The notes under the pieces were generated by a model that saw only the letters and a list, made by a program, of their open reading frames with translations, was not told where the DNA came from and did no database searches. This document shows, one piece after another, positions 9,122 through 23,300 of a DNA stretch of 64,000 nt. Location of the stretch: the NCBI GenBank assembly GCA_964057225.1, contig OZ059896.1, positions 20,022,501 to 20,086,500 of the forward strand. Direction: 5' to 3'. Positions within the stretch are counted from its first letter, which is position 1; each line of letters begins with the position of its first letter. The DNA is from Auanema rhodensis (lineage: Eukaryota; Nematoda; Chromadorea; Rhabditida; Rhabditidae). A program made the translations under genes and the position numbers.

Positions 9122-11577
9122 AACATTGCTTCCAAAAACATTTTGACAAAAATTTTTTCGAAAAATTTCAAAATAATTTAGCAAAAAGTAGATGTTTTTA
9201 GATTCCTTTTTTCAAGGCAAAGACGATGGACAATGTTATTCAACGAAAAAATTAATTCTTCAGGGTGAAAATAGAGGATATAAGTGTGAACTTATATCAG
9301 TTGATATCTCGGTGCATTTTTAAGCTAGCGCAAATCTGATAACACAGATCGGCGCAGCTTAAAATCCGCATCGAATGCACTATACTACATTGAGAAACGC
9401 TTGATACAAAAATTAGTTATGATCGTTTGAAAAATGATGCATTAGTGTATGTTGAGTTTCCATGTACACTCAACATTGCTTCCAAAAACATTTCGACAAA
9501 AATTTTTTCGAAAAATTTCAAAATAATTTAGCAAAAAGTAGATGTTTTTAGATTCCATTTTTCAAGGCAAAGACGATAGACAATGTTATTCAACGAAAAA
9601 ATTAATTCTTCAGGGTGAAAATCGAGGATATAAGTGTGAATTTATATCAGTTGATATCTCGGTGCATTTTCAAGCTAGCGCAAATCTGATAACACAGATC
9701 GACGCAGCTTAAAAATCCGCATCGAATGCACTATACTACATTGAGAAACGCTTAATACAAAAATTAGTTATGATCGTTTGAAAAATGATGCATTAGTGTA
9801 TGTTGAGTTTCCATGTACACTCAACATTGCTTCCAAAAACATTTTGACAAAAATTTTTTCGAAAAATTTCAAAATAATTTAGCAAAAAGTAGATGTTTTT
9901 AGATTCCATTTTTCAAGGCAAAGACGATAGACAGTGTTATTCAACGAAAAAATCAATTCTTCAGGATGAAAATCGAGGATATAAGTGTGAACTTATATCA
10001 GTTGATATCTCGGTGCATTTTCAAGCTAGCGCAAATCTGATAACACAGATCGACGCAGCTTAAAAATCCGCATCGAATGCACTATACTACATTGAGAAAC
10101 GCTTAATACAAAAATTAGTTATGATCGTTTGAAAAATGATGCATTAGTGTATGTTGAGTTTCCATGTACACTCAACATTGCTTCCAAAAACATTTTGACA
10201 AAAATTTTTTCGAAAAATTTCAAAATAATTTAGCAAAAAGTAGATGTTTTTAGATTCCTTTTTTTAAGGCAAAAACGATGGACAATGTTATTCAACGAAA
10301 AAATTAATTCTTCAGGGTGAAAATCGAGGATATAAGTGTGAACTTATATCAGTTGATATCTCGGTGCATTTTCAAGCTAGCGCAAATCTGATAACACAGA
10401 TCGACGCAGCTTAAAAATCCGCATCGAATGCACTATACTACATTGAGAAACGCTTAATACAAAAATTAGTTATGATCGTTTGAAAAATGATGCATTAGTG
10501 TATGTTGAGTTTCCATGTACACTCAACATTGCTTCCAAAAACATTTTGACAAAAATTTTTTCGAAAAATTTCAAAATAATTTAGCAAAAAGTAGATGTTT
10601 TTAGATTCCTTTTTTTAAGGCAAAAACGATGGACAATGTTATTCAACGAAAAAATTAATTCTTCAGGGTGAAAATCGAGGATATAAGTGTGAACTTATAT
10701 CAGTTGATATCTCGGTGCATTTTTAAGCTAGCGCAAATCTGATAACACAGATCGACGCAGCTTAAAAATCCGCATCGAATGCACTATACTACATTGAGAA
10801 ACGCTTAATACAAAAATTAGTTATGATCGTTTGAAAAATGATGCATTAGTGTATGTTGAGTTTCCATGTACACTCAACATTGCTTCCAAAAACATTTTGA
10901 CAAAAATTTTTTCGAAAAATTTCAAAATAATTTAGCAAAAAGTAGATGTTTTTAGATTCCATTTTTCAAGGCAAAGACGATAGACAATGTTATTCAACGA
11001 AAAAATTAATTCTTCAGGGTGAAAATCGAGGATATAAGTGTGAACTTATATCAGTTGATATCTCGGTGCATTTTCAAGCTAGCGCAAATCTGATAACACA
11101 GATCGACGCAGCTTAAAAATCCGCATCGAATGCACTATACTACATTGAGAAACGCTTAATACAAAAATTAGTTATGATCGTTTGAAAAATGATGCATTAG
11201 TGTATGTTGAGTTTCCATGTACACTCAACATTGCTTCCAAAAACATTTTGACAAAAATTTTTTCGAAAAATTTCGAAATAATTTAGCAAAAAGTAGATGT
11301 TTTTAGATTCCTTTTTTTAAGGCAAAAACGATGGACAATGTTATTCAACGAAAAAATTAATTCTTCAGGGTGAAAATCGAGGATATAAGTGTGAACTTAT
11401 ATCAGTTGATATCTCGGTGCATTTTTAAGCTAGCGCAAATCTGATAACACAGATCGACGCAGCTTAAAAATCCGCATCGAATGCACTATACTACATTGAG
11501 AAACGCTTAATACAAAAATTAGTTATGATCGTTTGAAAAATGATGCATTAGTGTATGTTGAGTTTCCATGTACACTC
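9122..11577 (+). repeat. 7-mer higher-order repeat, copy 1
   Basis: Seven monomers of 2456 bp: B (350 bp, agagg, ggcg); Q with the private atttcgac; P; D with C arm; D with T arm; R; and D with tttcgaaata. The same order and variants recur at 13332-15787. The only difference I noticed is caggatg here (A at 9966) against cagggtg there. The first five monomers also recur at 11578-13331. Confidence 0.85.
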
Positions 11578-13331
11578 AACATTGCTTCCAAAAACATTTT
11601 GACAAAAATTTTTTCGAAAAATTTCAAAATAATTTAGCAAAAAGTAGATGTTTTTAGATTCCTTTTTTCAAGGCAAAGACGATGGACAATGTTATTCAAC
11701 GAAAAAATTAATTCTTCAGGGTGAAAATAGAGGATATAAGTGTGAACTTATATCAGTTGATATCTCGGTGCATTTTTAAGCTAGCGCAAATCTGATAACA
11801 CAGATCGGCGCAGCTTAAAATCCGCATCGAATGCACTATACTACATTGAGAAACGCTTGATACAAAAATTAGTTATGATCGTTTGAAAAATGATGCATTA
11901 GTGTATGTTGAGTTTCCATGTACACTCAACATTGCTTCCAAAAACATTTCGACAAAAATTTTTTCGAAAAATTTCAAAATAATTTAGCAAAAAGTAGATG
12001 TTTTTAGATTCCATTTTTCAAGGCAAAGACGATAGACAATGTTATTCAACGAAAAAATTAATTCTTCAGGGTGAAAATCGAGGATATAAGTGTGAATTTA
12101 TATCAGTTGATATCTCGGTGCATTTTCAAGCTAGCGCAAATCTGATAACACAGATCGACGCAGCTTAAAAATCCGCATCGAATGCACTATACTACATTGA
12201 GAAACGCTTAATACAAAAATTAGTTATGATCGTTTGAAAAATGATGCATTAGTGTATGTTGAGTTTCCATGTACACTCAACATTGCTTCCAAAAACATTT
12301 TGACAAAAATTTTTTCGAAAAATTTCAAAATAATTTAGCAAAAAGTAGATGTTTTTAGATTCCATTTTTCAAGGCAAAGACGATAGACAGTGTTATTCAA
12401 CGAAAAAATCAATTCTTCAGGGTGAAAATCGAGGATATAAGTGTGAACTTATATCAGTTGATATCTCGGTGCATTTTCAAGCTAGCGCAAATCTGATAAC
12501 ACAGATCGACGCAGCTTAAAAATCCGCATCGAATGCACTATACTACATTGAGAAACGCTTAATACAAAAATTAGTTATGATCGTTTGAAAAATGATGCAT
12601 TAGTGTATGTTGAGTTTCCATGTACACTCAACATTGCTTCCAAAAACATTTTGACAAAAATTTTTTCGAAAAATTTCAAAATAATTTAGCAAAAAGTAGA
12701 TGTTTTTAGATTCCTTTTTTTAAGGCAAAAACGATGGACAATGTTATTCAACGAAAAAATTAATTCTTCAGGGTGAAAATCGAGGATATAAGTGTGAACT
12801 TATATCAGTTGATATCTCGGTGCATTTTCAAGCTAGCGCAAATCTGATAACACAGATCGACGCAGCTTAAAAATCCGCATCGAATGCACTATACTACATT
12901 GAGAAACGCTTAATACAAAAATTAGTTATGATCGTTTGAAAAATGATGCATTAGTGTATGTTGAGTTTCCATGTACACTCAACATTGCTTCCAAAAACAT
13001 TTTGACAAAAATTTTTTCGAAAAATTTCAAAATAATTTAGCAAAAAGTAGATGTTTTTAGATTCCTTTTTTTAAGGCAAAAACGATGGACAATGTTATTC
13101 AACGAAAAAATTAATTCTTCAGGGTGAAAATCGAGGATATAAGTGTGAACTTATATCAGTTGATATCTCGGTGCATTTTTAAGCTAGCGCAAATCTGATA
13201 ACACAGATCGACGCAGCTTAAAAATCCGCATCGAATGCACTATACTACATTGAGAAACGCTTAATACAAAAATTAGTTATGATCGTTTGAAAAATGATGC
13301 ATTAGTGTATGTTGAGTTTCCATGTACACTC
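11578..13331 (+). repeat. 5-mer unit between the two 7-mers
   Basis: Five monomers of 1754 bp repeat the first five of the flanking 7-mers in the same order: B (350 bp), Q with atttcgac, P, D with C arm, D with T arm. The R and tttcgaaata copies are missing. The simplest reading is unequal exchange between offset 7-mers, which either deleted the last two monomers or amplified the first five. Confidence 0.8.
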
Positions 13332-15787
13332 AACATTGCTTCCAAAAACATTTTGACAAAAATTTTTTCGAAAAATTTCAAAATAATTTAGCAAAAAGTA
13401 GATGTTTTTAGATTCCTTTTTTCAAGGCAAAGACGATGGACAATGTTATTCAACGAAAAAATTAATTCTTCAGGGTGAAAATAGAGGATATAAGTGTGAA
13501 CTTATATCAGTTGATATCTCGGTGCATTTTTAAGCTAGCGCAAATCTGATAACACAGATCGGCGCAGCTTAAAATCCGCATCGAATGCACTATACTACAT
13601 TGAGAAACGCTTGATACAAAAATTAGTTATGATCGTTTGAAAAATGATGCATTAGTGTATGTTGAGTTTCCATGTACACTCAACATTGCTTCCAAAAACA
13701 TTTCGACAAAAATTTTTTCGAAAAATTTCAAAATAATTTAGCAAAAAGTAGATGTTTTTAGATTCCATTTTTCAAGGCAAAGACGATAGACAATGTTATT
13801 CAACGAAAAAATTAATTCTTCAGGGTGAAAATCGAGGATATAAGTGTGAATTTATATCAGTTGATATCTCGGTGCATTTTCAAGCTAGCGCAAATCTGAT
13901 AACACAGATCGACGCAGCTTAAAAATCCGCATCGAATGCACTATACTACATTGAGAAACGCTTAATACAAAAATTAGTTATGATCGTTTGAAAAATGATG
14001 CATTAGTGTATGTTGAGTTTCCATGTACACTCAACATTGCTTCCAAAAACATTTTGACAAAAATTTTTTCGAAAAATTTCAAAATAATTTAGCAAAAAGT
14101 AGATGTTTTTAGATTCCATTTTTCAAGGCAAAGACGATAGACAGTGTTATTCAACGAAAAAATCAATTCTTCAGGGTGAAAATCGAGGATATAAGTGTGA
14201 ACTTATATCAGTTGATATCTCGGTGCATTTTCAAGCTAGCGCAAATCTGATAACACAGATCGACGCAGCTTAAAAATCCGCATCGAATGCACTATACTAC
14301 ATTGAGAAACGCTTAATACAAAAATTAGTTATGATCGTTTGAAAAATGATGCATTAGTGTATGTTGAGTTTCCATGTACACTCAACATTGCTTCCAAAAA
14401 CATTTTGACAAAAATTTTTTCGAAAAATTTCAAAATAATTTAGCAAAAAGTAGATGTTTTTAGATTCCTTTTTTTAAGGCAAAAACGATGGACAATGTTA
14501 TTCAACGAAAAAATTAATTCTTCAGGGTGAAAATCGAGGATATAAGTGTGAACTTATATCAGTTGATATCTCGGTGCATTTTCAAGCTAGCGCAAATCTG
14601 ATAACACAGATCGACGCAGCTTAAAAATCCGCATCGAATGCACTATACTACATTGAGAAACGCTTAATACAAAAATTAGTTATGATCGTTTGAAAAATGA
14701 TGCATTAGTGTATGTTGAGTTTCCATGTACACTCAACATTGCTTCCAAAAACATTTTGACAAAAATTTTTTCGAAAAATTTCAAAATAATTTAGCAAAAA
14801 GTAGATGTTTTTAGATTCCTTTTTTTAAGGCAAAAACGATGGACAATGTTATTCAACGAAAAAATTAATTCTTCAGGGTGAAAATCGAGGATATAAGTGT
14901 GAACTTATATCAGTTGATATCTCGGTGCATTTTTAAGCTAGCGCAAATCTGATAACACAGATCGACGCAGCTTAAAAATCCGCATCGAATGCACTATACT
15001 ACATTGAGAAACGCTTAATACAAAAATTAGTTATGATCGTTTGAAAAATGATGCATTAGTGTATGTTGAGTTTCCATGTACACTCAACATTGCTTCCAAA
15101 AACATTTTGACAAAAATTTTTTCGAAAAATTTCAAAATAATTTAGCAAAAAGTAGATGTTTTTAGATTCCATTTTTCAAGGCAAAGACGATAGACAATGT
15201 TATTCAACGAAAAAATTAATTCTTCAGGGTGAAAATCGAGGATATAAGTGTGAACTTATATCAGTTGATATCTCGGTGCATTTTCAAGCTAGCGCAAATC
15301 TGATAACACAGATCGACGCAGCTTAAAAATCCGCATCGAATGCACTATACTACATTGAGAAACGCTTAATACAAAAATTAGTTATGATCGTTTGAAAAAT
15401 GATGCATTAGTGTATGTTGAGTTTCCATGTACACTCAACATTGCTTCCAAAAACATTTTGACAAAAATTTTTTCGAAAAATTTCGAAATAATTTAGCAAA
15501 AAGTAGATGTTTTTAGATTCCTTTTTTTAAGGCAAAAACGATGGACAATGTTATTCAACGAAAAAATTAATTCTTCAGGGTGAAAATCGAGGATATAAGT
15601 GTGAACTTATATCAGTTGATATCTCGGTGCATTTTTAAGCTAGCGCAAATCTGATAACACAGATCGACGCAGCTTAAAAATCCGCATCGAATGCACTATA
15701 CTACATTGAGAAACGCTTAATACAAAAATTAGTTATGATCGTTTGAAAAATGATGCATTAGTGTATGTTGAGTTTCCATGTACACTC
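13332..15787 (+). repeat. 7-mer higher-order repeat, copy 2
   Basis: Same seven-monomer order and length (2456 bp) as 9122-11577, including the rare atttcgac and tttcgaaata variants. Near identity at a distance of 4210 bp shows a recent segmental duplication inside the array. Confidence 0.85.
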
Positions 15788-18700
15788 AACATTGCTTCCA
15801 AAAACATTTTGACAAAAATTTTTTCGAAAAATTTCAAAATAATTTAGCAAAAAGTAGATGTTTTTAGATTCCATTTTTCAAGGCAAAGACGATAGACAAT
15901 GTTATTCAACGAAAAAATTAATTCTTCAGGGTGAAAATCGAGGATATAAGTGTGAACTTATATCAGTTGATATCTCGGTGCATTTTCAAGCTAGCGCAAA
16001 ACTGATAACACAGATCGACGCAGCTTAAAAATCCGCATCGAATGCACTATACTACATTGAGAAACGCTTAATACAAAAATTAGTTATGATCGTTTGAAAA
16101 ATGATGCATTAGTGTATGTTGAGTTTCCATGTACACTCAACATTGCTTCCAAAAACATTTTGACAAAACTTTTTCGAAAAATTTCAAAATAATTTAGCAA
16201 AAAGTAGATGTTTTTAGATTTCTTTTTTTAAGGCAAAAACGATGGACAATGTTATTCAACGAAAAAATTAGTTCTTCAGGGTGAAAATCGAGGATATAAG
16301 TGTGAACTTATATCAGTTGATATCTCGGTGCATTTTTAAGCTAGCGCAAATCTGATAACACAGATCGACGCAGCTTAAAAATCTGCATCGAATGCACTAT
16401 ACTACATCAAGAAACGCTTAATACAAAAATTAGTTATGATCGTTTGAAAAATGATGCATTAGTGTATGTTGAGTTTCCATGTACACTCAACATTGCTTCC
16501 AAAAACATTTTGACAAAAATTTTTTCGAAAAATTTCAAAATAATTTAGCAAAAAGTAGATGTTTTTAGATTCCATTTTTCAAGGCAAAGACGATAGACAA
16601 TGTTATTCAACGAAAAAATTAATTCTTCAGGGTGAAAATCGAGGATATAAGTGTGAACTTATATCAGTTGATATCTCGGTGCATTTTTAAGCTAGCGCAA
16701 ATCTGATAACACAGATCGACGCAGCTTAAAAATCCGCATCGAATGCACTATACTACATTGAGAAACGCTTAATACAAAAATTAGTTATGATCGTTTGAAA
16801 AATGATGCATTAGTGTATGTTGAGTTTCCATGTACACTCAACATTGCTTCCAAAAACATTTTGACAAAACTTTTTTCGAAAAATTTCAAAATAATTTAGC
16901 AAAAAGTAGATGTTTTTAGATTTCTTTTTTTAAGGCAAAAACGATGGACAATGTTATTCAACGAAAAAATTAGTTCTTCAGGGTGAAAATCGAGGATATA
17001 AGTGTGAACTTATATCAGTTGATATCTCGGTGCATTTTCAAGCTAGCGCAAATCTGATAACACAGATCGACGCAGCTTAAAAATCCGCATCGAATGCACT
17101 ATACTACATTGAGAAACGCTTAATACAAAAATTAGTTATGATCGTTTGAAAAATGATGCATTAGTGTATGTTGAGTTTCCATGTACACTCAACATTGCTT
17201 CCAAAAACATTTTGACAAAAATTTTTTCGAAAAATTTCGAAATAATCTAGCAAAAAGTAGATGTTTTTAGATTCCTTTTTTTAAGGCAAAAACGATGGAC
17301 AATGTTATTCAACGAAAAAATTAATTCTTCAGGGTGAAAATCGAGGATATAAGTGTGAACTTATATCAGTTGATATCTCGGTGCATTTTCAAGCTAGCGC
17401 AAATCTGATAACACAGATCGACGCAGCTTAAAAATCCGCATCGAATGCACTATACTACATTGAGAAACGCTTAATACAAAAATTAGTTATGATCGTTTGA
17501 AAAATGATGCATTAGTGTATGTTGAGTTTCCATGTACACTCAACATTGCTTCCAAAAACATTTTGACAAAAATTTTTTCGAAAAATTTCAAAATAATTTA
17601 GCAAAAAGTAGATGTTTTTAGATTCCTTTTTTTAAGGCAAAAACGATGGACAATGTTATTCAACGAAAAAATTAATTCTTCAGGGTGAAAATCGAGGATA
17701 TAAGTGTGAACTTATATCAGTTGATATCTCGGTGCATTTTCAAGCTAGCGCAAATCTGATAACACAGATCGACGCAGCTTAAAAATCCGCATCGAATGCA
17801 CTATACTACATTGAGAAACGCTTGATACAAAAATTAGTTATGATCGTTTGAAAAATGATGCATTAGTGTATGTTGAGTTTCCATGTACACTCAACATTGC
17901 TTCCAAAAACATTTTGACAAAAATTTTTTCGAAAAATTTCAAAATAATTTAGCAAAAAGTAGATGTTTTTAGATTCCATTTTTCAAGGCAAAGACGATAG
18001 ACAATGTTATTCAACGAAAAAATTAATTCTTCAGGGTGAAAATCGAGGATATAAGTGTGAACTTATATCAGTTGATATCTCGGTGCATTTTCAAGCTAGC
18101 GCAAATCTGATAACACAGATCGACGCAGCTTAAAAATCCGCATCGAATGCACTATACTACATTGAGAAACGCTTAATACAAAAATTAGTTATGATCGTTT
18201 GAAAAATGATGCATTAGTGTATGTTGAGTTTCCATGTACACTCAACATTGCTTCCAAAAACATTTTGACAAAACTTTTTCGAAAAATTTCAAAATAATTT
18301 AGCAAAAAGTAGATGTTTTTAGATTTCTTTTTTTAAGGCAAAAACGATGGACAATGTTATTCAACGAAAAAATTAGTTCTTCAGGGTGAAAATCGAGGAT
18401 ATAAGTGTGAACTTATATCAGTTGATATCTCGGTGCATTTTTAAGCTAGCGCAAATCTGATAACACAGATCGACGCAGCTTAAAAATCTGCATCGAATGC
18501 ACTATACTACATCAAGAAACGCTTAATACAAAAATTAGTTATGATCGTTTGAAAAATGATGCATTAGTGTATGTTGAGTTTCCATGTACACTCAACATTG
18601 CTTCCAAAAACATTTTGACAAAAATTTTTTCGAAAAATTTCAAAATAATTTAGCAAAAAGTAGATGTTTTTAGATTCCATTTTTCAAGGCAAAGACGATA

Positions 18701-20348
18701 GACAATGTTATTCAACGAAAAAATTAATTCTTCAGGGTGAAAATCGAGGATATAAGTGTGAACTTATATCAGTTGATATCTCGGTGCATTTTCAAGCTAG
18801 CGCAAATCTGATAACACAGATCGACGCAGCTTAAAAATCCGCATCGAATGCACTATACTACATTGAGAAACGCTTAATACAAAAATTAGTTATGATCGTT
18901 TGAAAAATGATGCATTAGTGTATGTTGAGTTTCCATGTACACTCAACATTGCTTCCAAAAACATTTTGACAAAACTTTTTTCGAAAAATTTCAAAATAAT
19001 TTAGCAAAAAGTAGATGTTTTTAGATTTCTTTTTTTAAGGCAAAAACGATGGACAATGTTATTCAACGAAAAAATTAATTCTTCAGGGTGAAAATCGAGG
19101 ATATAAGTGTGAACTTATATCAGTTGATATCTCGGTGCATTTTTAAGCTAGCGCAAATCTGATAACACAGATCGACGCAGCTTAAAAATCCGCATCGAAT
19201 GCACTATACTACATTGAGAAACGCTTAATACAAAAATTAGTTATGATCGTTTGAAAAATGATGCATTAGTGTATGTTGAGTTTCCATGTACACTCAACAT
19301 TGCTTCCAAAAACATTTTGACAAAAATTTTTTCGAAAAATTTCAAAATAATTTAGCAAAAAGTAGATGTTTTTAGATTCCATTTTTCAAGGCAAAGACGA
19401 TAGACAATGTTATTCAACGAAAAAATTAATTCTTCAGGGTGAAAATCGAGGATATAAGTGTGAACTTATATCAGTTGATATCTCGGTGCATTTTCAAGCT
19501 AGCGCAAATCTGATAACACAGATCGACGCAGCTTAAAAATCTGCATCGAATGCACTATACTACATCAAGAAACGCTTGTTACAAAAATTAGTTATGATCG
19601 TTTGAAAAATGATGCATTAGTGTATGTTGAGTTTCCATGTACACTCAACATTGCTTCCAAAAACATTTTGACAAAAATTTTTTCGAAAAATTTCAAAATA
19701 ATTTAGCAAAAAGTAGATGTTTTTAGATTCCATTTTTCAAGGCAAAGACGATAGACAGTGTTATTCAACGAAAAAATTAATTCTTCAGGGTGAAAATCGA
19801 GGATATAAGTGTGAACTTATATCAGTTGATATCTCGGTGCATTTTCAAGCTAGCGCAAATCTGATAACACAGATCGACGCAGCTTAAAAATCCGCATCGA
19901 ATGCACTATACTACATTGAGAAACGCTTAATACAAAAATTAGTTATGATCGTTTGAAAAATGATGCATTAGTGTATGTTGAGTTTCCATGTACACTCAAC
20001 ATTGCTTCCAAAAACATTTTGACAAAAATTTTTTCGAAAAATTTCGAAATAATCTAGCAAAAAGTAGATGTTTTTAGATTCCTTTTTTTAAGGCAAAAAC
20101 GATGGACAATGTTATTCAACGAAAAAATTAATTCTTCAGGGTGAAAATCGAGGATATAAGTGTGAACTTATATCAGTTGATATCTCGGTGCATTTTTAAG
20201 CTAGCGCAAATCTGATAACACAGATCGACGCAGCTTAAAAATCCGCATCGAATGCACTATACTACATTGAGAAACGCTTAATACAAAAATTAGTTATGAT
20301 CGTTTGAAAAATGATGCATTAGTGTATGTTGAGTTTCCATGTACACTC
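15788..20348 (+). repeat. Zone 5: R/E blocks with one-base-short E copies
   Basis: Thirteen monomers. The order R, E (350 bp), R, E appears at 15788-17190 and again at 17893-19295, echoing 3859-5612. Two copies share the rare tttcgaaataatctag variant (starts 17191 and 19998). The copy at 19296 joins an R-like left half to an E-like right half (ctgc, catcaag, cttgttac), so it looks like a recombinant. The copy at 15788 has aaaactgat, which breaks one pair of the inner hairpin. Confidence 0.75.
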
Positions 20349-23300
20349 AACATTGCTTCCAAAAACATTTTGACAAAAATTTTTTCGAAAAATTTCAAAA
20401 TAATTTAGCAAAAAGTAGATGTTTTTAGATTCCATTTTTCAAGGCAAAGACGATAGACAATGTTATTCAACGAAAAAATTAATTCTTCAGGGTGAAAATC
20501 GAGGATATAAGTGTGAACTTATATCAGTTGATATCTCGGTGCATTTTCAAGCTAGCGCAAATCTGATAACACAGATCGACGCAGCTTAAAAATCCACATC
20601 GAATGCACTATACTACATTGAGAAACGCTTAATACAAAAATTAGTTATGATCGTTTGAAAAATGATGCATTAGTGTATGTTGAGTTTCCATGTACACTCA
20701 ACATTGCTTCCAAAAACATTTTGACAAAAATTTTTTCGAAAAATTTCAAAATAATTTAGCAAAAAGTAGATGTTTTTAGATTCCATTTTTCAAGGCAAAG
20801 ACGATAGACAGTGTTATTCAACGAAAAAATTAATTCTTCAGGGTGAAAATCGAGGATATAAGTGTGAACTTATATCAGTTGATATCTCGGTGCATTTTCA
20901 AGCTAGCGCAAATCTGATAACACAGATCGACGCAGCTTAAAAATCCGCATCGAATGCACTATACTACATTGAGAAACGCTTAATACAAAAATTAGTTATG
21001 ATCGTTTGAAAAATGATGCATTAGTGTATGTTGAGTTTCCATGTACACTCAACATTGCTTCCAAAAACATTTTGACAAAAATTTTTTCGAAAAATTTCAA
21101 AATAATTTAGCAAAAAGTAGATGTTTTTAGATTCCTTTTTTCAAGGCAAAGACGATGGACAATGTTATTCAACGAAAAAATTAATTCTTCAGGGTGAAAA
21201 TCGAGGATATAAGTGTGAACTTATATCAGTTGATATCTCGGTGCATTTTTAAGCTAGCGCAAATCTGATAACACAGATCGACGCAGCTTAAAAATCTGCA
21301 TCGAATGCACTATACTACATCAAGAAACGCTTGATACAAAAATTAGTTATGATCGTTTGAAAAATGATGCATTAGTGTATGTTGAGTTTCCATGTACACT
21401 CAACATTGCTTCCAAAAACATTTTGACAAAAATTTTTTCGAAAAATTTCAAAATAATTTAGCAAAAAGTAGATGTTTTTAGATTCCATTTTTCAAGGCAA
21501 AGACGATAGACAATGTTATTCAACGAAAAAATTAATTCTTCAGGGTGAAAATCGAGGATATAAGTGTGAACTTATATCAGTTGATATCTCGGTGCATTTT
21601 TAAGCTAGCGCAAATCTGATAACACAGATCGACGCAGCTTAAAAATCCACATCGAATGCACTATACTACATTGAGAAACGCTTAATACAAAAATTAGTTA
21701 TGATCGTTTGAAAAATGATGCATTAGTGTATGTTGAGTTTCCATGTACACTCAACATTGCTTCCAAAAACATTTTGACAAAAATTTTTTCGAAAAATTTC
21801 AAAATAATTTAGCAAAAAGTAGATGTTTTTAGATTCCTTTTTTCAAGGCAAAGACGATGGACAATGTTATTCAACGAAAAAATTAATTCTTCAGGGTGAA
21901 AATCGAGGATATAAGTGTGAACTTATATCAGTTGATATCTCGGTGCATTTTTAAGCTAGCGCAAATCTGATAACACAGATCGACGCAGCTTAAAAATCCG
22001 CATCGAATGCACTATACTACATTGAGAAACGCTCAATACAAAAATTAGTTATGATCGTTTGAAAAATGATGCATTAGTGTATGTTGAGTTTCCATGTACA
22101 CTCAACATTGCTTCCAAAAACATTTTGACAAAAATTTTTTCGAAAAATTTCAAAATAATTTAGCAAAAAGTAGATGTTTTTAGATTCCATTTTTTAAGGC
22201 AAAGACGATAGACAATGTTATTCAACGAAAAAATTAATTCTTCAGGGTGAAAATCGAGGATATAAGTGTGAACTTATATCAGTTGATATCTCGGTGCATT
22301 TTCAAGCTAGCGCAAATCTGATAACACAGATCGACGCAGCTTAAAAATCCGCATCGAATGCACTATACTACATTGAGAAACGCTTAATACAAAAATTAGT
22401 TATGATCGTTTGAAAAATGATGCATTAGTGTATGTTGAGTTTCCATGTACACTCAACATTGCTTCCAAAAACATTTTGACAAAAATTTTTTCGAAAAATT
22501 TCAAAATAATTTAGCAAAAAGTAGATGTTTTTAGATTCCATTTTTCAAGGCAAAGACGATAGACAATGTTATTCAACGAAAAAATTAATTCTTCAGGGTG
22601 AAAATCGAGGATATAAGTGTGAACTTATATCAGTTGATATCTCGGTGCATTTTTAAGCTAGCGCAAATCTGATAACACAGATCGACGCAGCTTAAAAATC
22701 CACATCGAATGCACTATACTACATTGAGAAACGCTTGATACAAAAATTAGTTATGATCGTTTGAAAAATGATGCATTAGTGTATGTTGAGTTTCCATGTA
22801 CACTCAACATTGCTTCCAAAAACATTTTGACAAAAATTTTTTCGAAAAATTTCAAAATAATTTAGCAAAAAGTAGATGTTTTTAGATTCCATTTTTCAAG
22901 GCAAAGACGATAGACAATGTTATTCAACGAAAAAATTAATTCTTCAGGGTGAAAATCGAGGATATAAGTGTGAACTTATATCAGTTGATATCTCGGTGCA
23001 TTTTTAAGCTAGCGCAAATCTGATAACACAGATCGACGCAGCTTAAAAATCCACATCGAATGCACTATACTACATTGAGAAACGCTTGATACAAAAATTA
23101 GTTATGATCGTTTGAAAAATGATGCATTAGTGTATGTTGAGTTTCCATGTACACTCAACATTGCTTCCAAAAACATTTTGACAAAAATTTTTTCGAAAAA
23201 TTTCAAAATAATTTAGCAAAAAGTAGATGTTTTTAGATTCCTTTTTTCAAGGCAAAGACGATGGACAATGTTATTCAACGAAAAAATTAATTCTTCAGGG

